This document shows, one piece after another, positions 56,395 through 64,000 of a DNA stretch of 64,000 nt (position 1 is its first letter; every line of letters begins with the position of its first letter). The position numbers and the translations under genes are program-made. The DNA comes from Bos javanicus (taxonomy: Eukaryota > Chordata > Mammalia > Artiodactyla > Bovidae): positions 186,001-250,000 of the forward strand of contig NW_026893848.1 of NCBI RefSeq assembly GCF_032452875.1. The letters run 5' to 3'. Under the pieces are notes generated by a model that saw only the letters and a program-made list of their open reading frames with translations, was not told the DNA's origin and searched no databases.

Positions 56395-56942
56395 TGATCA
56401 CGTGACTCTGCAGGCACTGATCACGTGGCTGATCAAGTCCAGATCACGTGACTGAGCATGCACTGATCACGTGGCTATCATGCACTGATGACGTGACTGC
56501 GCATGCACTGATGACGTGGCTGATCAGGCACTGATCACATGGCTCATCATGCACTGATCACGTGTTTATCAGGCAATGATCAGTGACTGACAGGCGCTGA
56601 TCATGGGACTGTGCACGCACTGATCACGTGGCTATCATGCACTGATCACGTGACTGCGCATGCACTGATGACGTGGCTGTTCGGGCACTGATCACGTGTT
56701 TATCAGGCAGTGATCAGTGACTGACAGGCGCTGATCAGGGGACTGTGCACGCACTGATCAGGTGGCTGATCAGGAACTGACCACCTGACTGCGCATGCAG
56801 TGATCACGTGGCTGGTCGTTCACTGATCACGTGTTTATCATACGGTGATCACGTGACTGAGAGGCGCTGATCACGTGACTGTGCCGTCAGTGATCACGTG
56901 GCTGAGCAGGCACTGATATCGTGACTGAGCATGCACTGATCA
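56395..56942. repeat. 23-bp monomers of unit 3
   Basis: Same monomer order and length as unit 2. Confidence 0.9.
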
Positions 56943-57545
56943 TGTGCCGGGAGCCGGGGAGGCATTCCACTCTGGACAAAGGTCATGAGGAAGGAGGCTC
57001 GGCATACGCAAATGCGGGATCGAGCCTCAGGAGTCCACCCGGATATTCTCGAGCATCTCCCCCCAAAAAAACCAGAGTCTGCCTACTGTATTGCTTTGTG
57101 CTCTCACCTCTGATTTCACTGGGGGCTGTCCCCCACCACCATCTCGCTCTCTCTGTCAAAGAGTTAACTTACAGCTCCAATTCATAAAGTTCCTTGTCAT
57201 TCTTCCCTTTAACTTCCAGCTGAGTCTCCATCTGGAGCGCGGAACCCACCACGCTTACTAATTATGCCTGGGCTGCTAAGACCCACTCGAGAAGGTGTCT
57301 AGGGTGAGGCACCTTTCGCTATTCGAGAGGGCGCCTGCGGCCTACGTAAGTGGTGCAAACTTCTTGTCTTGAAGTTTGATTGGTCTTCCGCGTAAACCAA
57401 GCTACTCAGTCTCTTTTCTCCACCGAATTTTCCTACTGAGCTCTCCTCATACTATTATTCTTGACATCTCTGATTAGCATATAAATAGTCGCCTAGGCCA
57501 TCTCTCCTTCGAATACCCTGGATCAGTTGGGGCTGGTCCCCGGCA
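56943..57545 (+). mobile_element. Solitary LTR, unit 4
   Basis: Length 603 bp; homopolymer C6A7 beginning at 57,059; TATA box at 57,480. Confidence 0.82.
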
Positions 57546-57547
57546 GG

Positions 57548-57565
57548 TGGCGACCGAACAGGGAC
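57548..57565 (+). other. Primer binding site, unit 4
   Basis: Unchanged from unit 1. Confidence 0.87.
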
Positions 57566-57806
57566 CTCAGGAGGCAATACTCAAAGAGCTGAGCAGACAC
57601 GAACCACGCAATCAGCAGGCAATAAGCATGGAGCTCAGCAGTGACGAATCATGCTGCTCAACTGGCAATAATCAAGCACGTGACCAGGCAGGAATCACGC
57701 AGCTCAGCTGGCAATTGTCAAGCAGATGAGCCGACAGGAATCACGCAGCTCAGATGGCAATTGTCATGCAGATGAGCCGGCAGGAATCACGCAGCTCAGC
57801 AGGCCC
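57566..57806. repeat. 23/46-bp block of unit 4 (LTR type)
   Basis: Unchanged from unit 1 by eye. Confidence 0.9.
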
Positions 57807-58354
57807 TGATCACGTGACTCTGCAGGCACTGATCACGTGGCTGATCAAGTCCAGATCACGTGACTGAGCATGCACTGATCACGTGGCTATCATGCACTGA
57901 TGACGTGACTGCGCATGCACTGATGACGTGGCTGATCAGGCACTGATCACATGGCTCATCATGCACTGATCACGTGTTTATCAGGCAATGATCAGTGACT
58001 GACAGGCGCTGATCATGGGACTGTGCACGCACTGATCACGTGGCTATCATGCACTGATCACGTGACTGCGCATGCACTGATGACGTGGCTGTTCGGGCAC
58101 TGATCACGTGTTTATCAGGCAGTGATCAGTGACTGACAGGCGCTGATCAGGGGACTGTGCACGCACTGATCAGGTGGCTGATCAGGAACTGACCACCTGA
58201 CTGCGCATGCAGTGATCACGTGGCTGGTCGTTCACTGATCACGTGTTTATCATACGGTGATCACGTGACTGAGAGGCGCTGATCACGTGACTGTGCCGTC
58301 AGTGATCACGTGGCTGAGCAGGCACTGATATCGTGACTGAGCATGCACTGATCA
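57807..58354. repeat. 23-bp monomers of unit 4
   Basis: Same monomer order and length as unit 2. Confidence 0.9.
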
Positions 58355-58956
58355 TGTGCCGGGAGCCGGGGAGGCATTCCACTCTGGACAAAGGTCATGA
58401 GGAAGGAGGCTCGGCATACGCAAATGCGGGATCGAGCCTCAGGAGTCCACCCGGATATTCTCGAGCATCTCCCCCCAAAAAACCAGAGTCTGCCTACTGT
58501 ATTGCTTTGTGCTCTCACCTCTGATTTCACTGGGGGCTGTCCCCCACCACCATCTCGCTCTCTCTGTCAAAGAGTTAACTTACAGCTCCAATTCATAAAG
58601 TTCCTTGTCATTCTTCCCTTTAACTTCCAGCTGAGTCTCCATCTGGAGCGCGGAACCCACCACGCTTACTAATTATGCCTGGGCTGCTAAGACCCACTCG
58701 AGAAGGTGTCTAGGGTGAGGCACCTTTCGCTATTCGAGAGGGCGCCTGCGGCCTACGTAAGTGGTGCAAACTTCTTGTCTTGAAGTTTGATTGGTCTTCC
58801 GCGTAAACCAAGCTACTCAGTCTCTTTTCTCCACCGAATTTTCCTACTGAGCTCTCCTCATACTATTATTCTTGACATCTCTGATTAGCATATAAATAGT
58901 CGCCTAGGCCATCTCTCCTTCGAATACCCTGGATCAGTTGGGGCTGGTCCCCGGCA
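58355..58956 (+). mobile_element. Solitary LTR, unit 5
   Basis: Length 602 bp; homopolymer C6A6, the only copy with this form; TATA box at 58,891. Confidence 0.82.
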
Positions 58957-58958
58957 GG

Positions 58959-58976
58959 TGGCGACCGAACAGGGAC
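58959..58976 (+). other. Primer binding site, unit 5
   Basis: Unchanged from unit 1. Confidence 0.87.
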
Positions 58977-59217
58977 CTCAGGAGGCAATACTCAAAGAGC
59001 TGAGCAGACACGAACCACGCAATCAGCAGGCAATAAGCATGGAGCTCAGCAGTGACGAATCATGCTGCTCAACTGGCAATAATCAAGCACGTGACCAGGC
59101 AGGAATCACGCAGCTCAGCTGGCAATTGTCAAGCAGATGAGCCGACAGGAATCACGCAGCTCAGATGGCAATTGTCATGCAGATGAGCCGGCAGGAATCA
59201 CGCAGCTCAGCAGGCCC
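58977..59217. repeat. 23/46-bp block of unit 5 (LTR type)
   Basis: Unchanged from unit 1 by eye. Confidence 0.9.
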
Positions 59218-59765
59218 TGATCACGTGACTCTGCAGGCACTGATCACGTGGCTGATCAAGTCCAGATCACGTGACTGAGCATGCACTGATCACGTGGCTA
59301 TCATGCACTGATGACGTGACTGCGCATGCACTGATGACGTGGCTGATCAGGCACTGATCACATGGCTCATCATGCACTGATCACGTGTTTATCAGGCAAT
59401 GATCAGTGACTGACAGGCGCTGATCATGGGACTGTGCACGCACTGATCACGTGGCTATCATGCACTGATCACGTGACTGCGCATGCACTGATGACGTGGC
59501 TGTTCGGGCACTGATCACGTGTTTATCAGGCAGTGATCAGTGACTGACAGGCGCTGATCAGGGGACTGTGCACGCACTGATCAGGTGGCTGATCAGGAAC
59601 TGACCACCTGACTGCGCATGCAGTGATCACGTGGCTGGTCGTTCACTGATCACGTGTTTATCATACGGTGATCACGTGACTGAGAGGCGCTGATCACGTG
59701 ACTGTGCCGTCAGTGATCACGTGGCTGAGCAGGCACTGATATCGTGACTGAGCATGCACTGATCA
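59218..59765. repeat. 23-bp monomers of unit 5
   Basis: Same monomer order and length as unit 2. Confidence 0.9.
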
Positions 59766-60367
59766 TGTGCCGGGAGCCGGGGAGGCATTCCACTCTGGAC
59801 AAAGGTCATGAGGAAGGAGGCTCGGCATACGCAAATGCGGGATCGAGCCTCAGGAGTCCACCCGGATATTCTCGAGCATCTCCCCCAAAAAAACCAGAGT
59901 CTGCCTACTGTATTGCTTTGTGCTCTCACCTCTGATTTCACTGGGGGCTGTCCCCCACCACCATCTCGCTCTCTCTGTCAAAGAGTTAACTTACAGCTCC
60001 AATTCATAAAGTTCCTTGTCATTCTTCCCTTTAACTTCCAGCTGAGTCTCCATCTGGAGCGCGGAACCCACCACGCTTACTAATTATGCCTGGGCTGCTA
60101 AGACCCACTCGAGAAGGTGTCTAGGGTGAGGCACCTTTCGCTATTCGAGAGGGCGCCTGCGGCCTACGTAAGTGGTGCAAACTTCTTGTCTTGAAGTTTG
60201 ATTGGTCTTCCGCGTAAACCAAGCTACTCAGTCTCTTTTCTCCACCGAATTTTCCTACTGAGCTCTCCTCATACTATTATTCTTGACATCTCTGATTAGC
60301 ATATAAATAGTCGCCTAGGCCATCTCTCCTTCGAATACCCTGGATCAGTTGGGGCTGGTCCCCGGCA
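59766..60367 (+). mobile_element. Solitary LTR, unit 6
   Basis: Length 602 bp; homopolymer C5A7; TATA box at 60,302. Confidence 0.82.
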
Positions 60368-60369
60368 GG

Positions 60370-60387
60370 TGGCGACCGAACAGGGAC
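60370..60387 (+). other. Primer binding site, unit 6
   Basis: Unchanged from unit 1. Confidence 0.87.
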
Positions 60388-60628
60388 CTCAGGAGGCAAT
60401 ACTCAAAGAGCTGAGCAGACACGAACCACGCAATCAGCAGGCAATAAGCATGGAGCTCAGCAGTGACGAATCATGCTGCTCAACTGGCAATAATCAAGCA
60501 CGTGACCAGGCAGGAATCACGCAGCTCAGCTGGCAATTGTCAAGCAGATGAGCCGACAGGAATCACGCAGCTCAGATGGCAATTGTCATGCAGATGAGCC
60601 GGCAGGAATCACGCAGCTCAGCAGGCCC
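60388..60628. repeat. 23/46-bp block of unit 6 (LTR type)
   Basis: Unchanged from unit 1 by eye. Confidence 0.9.
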
Positions 60629-61176
60629 TGATCACGTGACTCTGCAGGCACTGATCACGTGGCTGATCAAGTCCAGATCACGTGACTGAGCATGCACTGA
60701 TCACGTGGCTATCATGCACTGATGACGTGACTGCGCATGCACTGATGACGTGGCTGATCAGGCACTGATCACATGGCTCATCATGCACTGATCACGTGTT
60801 TATCAGGCAATGATCAGTGACTGACAGGCGCTGATCATGGGACTGTGCACGCACTGATCACGTGGCTATCATGCACTGATCACGTGACTGCGCATGCACT
60901 GATGACGTGGCTGTTCGGGCACTGATCACGTGTTTATCAGGCAGTGATCAGTGACTGACAGGCGCTGATCAGGGGACTGTGCACGCACTGATCAGGTGGC
61001 TGATCAGGAACTGACCACCTGACTGCGCATGCAGTGATCACGTGGCTGGTCGTTCACTGATCACGTGTTTATCATACGGTGATCACGTGACTGAGAGGCG
61101 CTGATCACGTGACTGTGCCGTCAGTGATCACGTGGCTGAGCAGGCACTGATATCGTGACTGAGCATGCACTGATCA
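60629..61176. repeat. 23-bp monomers of unit 6
   Basis: Same monomer order and length as unit 2. Confidence 0.9.
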
Positions 61177-61778
61177 TGTGCCGGGAGCCGGGGAGGCATT
61201 CCACTCTGGACAAAGGTCATGAGGAAGGAGGCTCGGCATACGCAAATGCGGGATCGAGCCTCAGGAGTCCACCCGGATATTCTCGAGCATCTCCCCCAAA
61301 AAAACCAGAGTCTGCCTACTGTATTGCTTTGTGCTCTCACCTCTGATTTCACTGGGGGCTGTCCCCCACCACCATCTCGCTCTCTCTGTCAAAGAGTTAA
61401 CTTACAGCTCCAATTCATAAAGTTCCTTGTCATTCTTCCCTTTAACTTCCAGCTGAGTCTCCATCTGGAGCGCGGAACCCACCACGCTTACTAATTATGC
61501 CTGGGCTGCTAAGACCCACTCGAGAAGGTGTCTAGGGTGAGGCACCTTTCGCTATTCGAGAGGGCGCCTGCGGCCTACGTAAGTGGTGCAAACTTCTTGT
61601 CTTGAAGTTTGATTGGTCTTCCGCGTAAACCAAGCTACTCAGTCTCTTTTCTCCACCGAATTTTCCTACTGAGCTCTCCTCATACTATTATTCTTGACAT
61701 CTCTGATTAGCATATAAATAGTCGCCTAGGCCATCTCTCCTTCGAATACCCTGGATCAGTTGGGGCTGGTCCCCGGCA
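61177..61778 (+). mobile_element. Solitary LTR, unit 7
   Basis: Length 602 bp; homopolymer C5A7 as in unit 6, which suggests units 6 and 7 are sister copies; TATA box at 61,713. Confidence 0.82.
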
Positions 61779-61780
61779 GG

Positions 61781-61798
61781 TGGCGACCGAACAGGGAC
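61781..61798 (+). other. Primer binding site, unit 7
   Basis: Unchanged from unit 1. Confidence 0.87.
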
Positions 61799-62039
61799 CT
61801 CAGGAGGCAATACTCAAAGAGCTGAGCAGACACGAACCACGCAATCAGCAGGCAATAAGCATGGAGCTCAGCAGTGACGAATCATGCTGCTCAACTGGCA
61901 ATAATCAAGCACGTGACCAGGCAGGAATCACGCAGCTCAGCTGGCAATTGTCAAGCAGATGAGCCGACAGGAATCACGCAGCTCAGATGGCAATTGTCAT
62001 GCAGATGAGCCGGCAGGAATCACGCAGCTCAGCAGGCCC
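61799..62039. repeat. 23/46-bp block of unit 7 (LTR type)
   Basis: Unchanged from unit 1 by eye. Confidence 0.9.
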
Positions 62040-62587
62040 TGATCACGTGACTCTGCAGGCACTGATCACGTGGCTGATCAAGTCCAGATCACGTGACTGA
62101 GCATGCACTGATCACGTGGCTATCATGCACTGATGACGTGACTGCGCATGCACTGATGACGTGGCTGATCAGGCACTGATCACATGGCTCATCATGCACT
62201 GATCACGTGTTTATCAGGCAATGATCAGTGACTGACAGGCGCTGATCATGGGACTGTGCACGCACTGATCACGTGGCTATCATGCACTGATCACGTGACT
62301 GCGCATGCACTGATGACGTGGCTGTTCGGGCACTGATCACGTGTTTATCAGGCAGTGATCAGTGACTGACAGGCGCTGATCAGGGGACTGTGCACGCACT
62401 GATCAGGTGGCTGATCAGGAACTGACCACCTGACTGCGCATGCAGTGATCACGTGGCTGGTCGTTCACTGATCACGTGTTTATCATACGGTGATCACGTG
62501 ACTGAGAGGCGCTGATCACGTGACTGTGCCGTCAGTGATCACGTGGCTGAGCAGGCACTGATATCGTGACTGAGCATGCACTGATCA
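62040..62587. repeat. 23-bp monomers of unit 7
   Basis: Same monomer order and length as unit 2. Confidence 0.9.
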
Positions 62588-63190
62588 TGTGCCGGGAGCC
62601 GGGGAGGCATTCCACTCTGGACAAAGGTCATGAGGAAGGAGGCTCGGCATACGCAAATGCGGGATCGAGCCTCAGGAGTCCACCCGGATATTCTCGAGCA
62701 TCTCCCCCCAAAAAAACCAGAGTCTGCCTACTGTATTGCTTTGTGCTCTCACCTCTGATTTCACTGGGGGCTGTCCCCCACCACCATCTCGCTCTCTCTG
62801 TCAAAGAGTTAACTTACAGCTCCAATTCATAAAGTTCCTTGTCATTCTTCCCTTTAACTTCCAGCTGAGTCTCCATCTGGAGCGCGGAACCCACCACGCT
62901 TACTAATTATGCCTGGGCTGCTAAGACCCACTCGAGAAGGTGTCTAGGGTGAGGCACCTTTCGCTATTCGAGAGGGCGCCTGCGGCCTACGTAAGTGGTG
63001 CAAACTTCTTGTCTTGAAGTTTGATTGGTCTTCCGCGTAAACCAAGCTACTCAGTCTCTTTTCTCCACCGAATTTTCCTACTGAGCTCTCCTCATACTAT
63101 TATTCTTGACATCTCTGATTAGCATATAAATAGTCGCCTAGGCCATCTCTCCTTCGAATACCCTGGATCAGTTGGGGCTGGTCCCCGGCA
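62588..63190 (+). mobile_element. Solitary LTR, unit 8
   Basis: Length 603 bp; homopolymer C6A7 as in units 2-4; TATA box at 63,125. Confidence 0.82.
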
Positions 63191-63192
63191 GG

Positions 63193-63210
63193 TGGCGACC
63201 GAACAGGGAC
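63193..63210 (+). other. Primer binding site, unit 8
   Basis: Unchanged from unit 1. Confidence 0.87.
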
Positions 63211-63451
63211 CTCAGGAGGCAATACTCAAAGAGCTGAGCAGACACGAACCACGCAATCAGCAGGCAATAAGCATGGAGCTCAGCAGTGACGAATCATGCT
63301 GCTCAACTGGCAATAATCAAGCACGTGACCAGGCAGGAATCACGCAGCTCAGCTGGCAATTGTCAAGCAGATGAGCCGACAGGAATCACGCAGCTCAGAT
63401 GGCAATTGTCATGCAGATGAGCCGGCAGGAATCACGCAGCTCAGCAGGCCC
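63211..63451. repeat. 23/46-bp block of unit 8 (LTR type)
   Basis: Unchanged from unit 1 by eye. Confidence 0.9.
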
Positions 63452-64000
63452 TGATCACGTGACTCTGCAGGCACTGATCACGTGGCTGATCAAGTCCAGA
63501 TCACGTGACTGAGCATGCACTGATCACGTGGCTATCATGCACTGATGACGTGACTGCGCATGCACTGATGACGTGGCTGATCAGGCACTGATCACATGGC
63601 TCATCATGCACTGATCACGTGTTTATCAGGCAATGATCAGTGACTGACAGGCGCTGATCATGGGACTGTGCACGCACTGATCACGTGGCTATCATGCACT
63701 GATCACGTGACTGCGCATGCACTGATGACGTGGCTGTTCGGGCACTGATCACGTGTTTATCAGGCAGTGATCAGTGACTGACAGGCGCTGATCAGGGGAC
63801 TGTGCACGCACTGATCAGGTGGCTGATCAGGAACTGACCACCTGACTGCGCATGCAGTGATCACGTGGCTGGTCGTTCACTGATCACGTGTTTATCATAC
63901 GGTGATCACGTGACTGAGAGGCGCTGATCACGTGACTGTGCCGTCAGTGATCACGTGGCTGAGCAGGCACTGATATCGTGACTGAGCATGCACTGATCAT
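63452..64000. repeat. 23-bp monomers of unit 8
   Basis: Complete monomer part of the last unit. Base 64,000 (T) is the first base of a ninth LTR, so the array continues beyond the window. Confidence 0.9.

Larger units (their letters stand above)
52211..64000 (+). repeat. Region D: tandem 1,410-1,412 bp composite satellite units with LTR (bovine 1.711a-like)
   Basis: About 8.3 units follow one another head to tail. Measured from LTR start to LTR start, the units begin at 52,709, 54,119, 55,531, 56,943, 58,355, 59,766, 61,177 and 62,588, giving periods of 1,410, 1,412, 1,412, 1,412, 1,411, 1,411, 1,411 and 1,412. The next LTR begins at base 64,000. Each unit is LTR, primer binding site, 23/46-bp block, then about 548 bp of 23-bp monomers. 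By eye the copies are nearly identical. I remember a cattle satellite called 1.711a with a repeat of about 1.41 kb and an LTR-like insert, which fits; a library search would settle the name. Confidence 0.95.

Overview
The window is almost entirely mammalian satellite DNA. I find no protein-coding gene, tRNA, rRNA or CRISPR array in it. The basic unit is a 23-bp monomer made of two related pieces, a 12-mer (TGATCACGTGGC or ...GAC) and an 11-mer (TGATCATGCAC). This 12+11 'patchwork' structure, the related 23/46-bp blocks, and the terminal 1,410-1,412 bp units that carry a retroviral LTR all match what I remember of cattle satellites: the 1.706 family for the simple arrays, and the 1.711a/1.711b family (about 1.41-kb repeat with an LTR-like insert) for the last 12 kb. 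I therefore read the window as pericentromeric heterochromatin of Bos taurus or a close bovine relative. The family names come from memory, not from a search.

Layout. (A) 1 to about 17,300: diverged 23-bp monomers arranged in higher-order repeats. Many private variants are shared between distant copies, and four diverged '23/46-bp blocks' (about 242 bp) start at 2,732, 7,522, 9,957 and 15,827. (B) about 17,300-25,895: the same order of landmarks, but monomers become progressively closer to one consensus; blocks at 20,415 and 24,724. (C) 25,896-51,848: highly uniform monomers with sixteen blocks of two subfamilies, here called alpha and beta, at irregular 0.8-3.6 kb spacing. (Transition) 51,849-52,210: mixed monomers leading into the next array. 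(D) about 52,211-64,000: about 8.3 copies of a 1.41-kb composite unit. Each unit is a solitary retroviral LTR (about 602 bp), a tRNA-Lys-type primer binding site, a 23/46-bp block and about 548 bp of 23-bp monomers. The last base of the window is the first base of a ninth LTR.

How the parts relate. The 23/46-bp block and the simple 23-bp monomer can be aligned base to base in the same register, so both derive from one ancestral 23-mer. The LTR sits exactly at the left edge of a block, and the blocks without LTR elsewhere in the window show the empty site. The LTR-carrying unit then spread by tandem amplification: its copies differ almost only in one C/A homopolymer. The LTR has a TATA box and CCAAT box on the + strand, so region D holds a potential promoter every 1.41 kb pointing into satellite sequence. 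All open reading frames of 60-112 codons in the window are by-products of the repeats and are not reported as genes.
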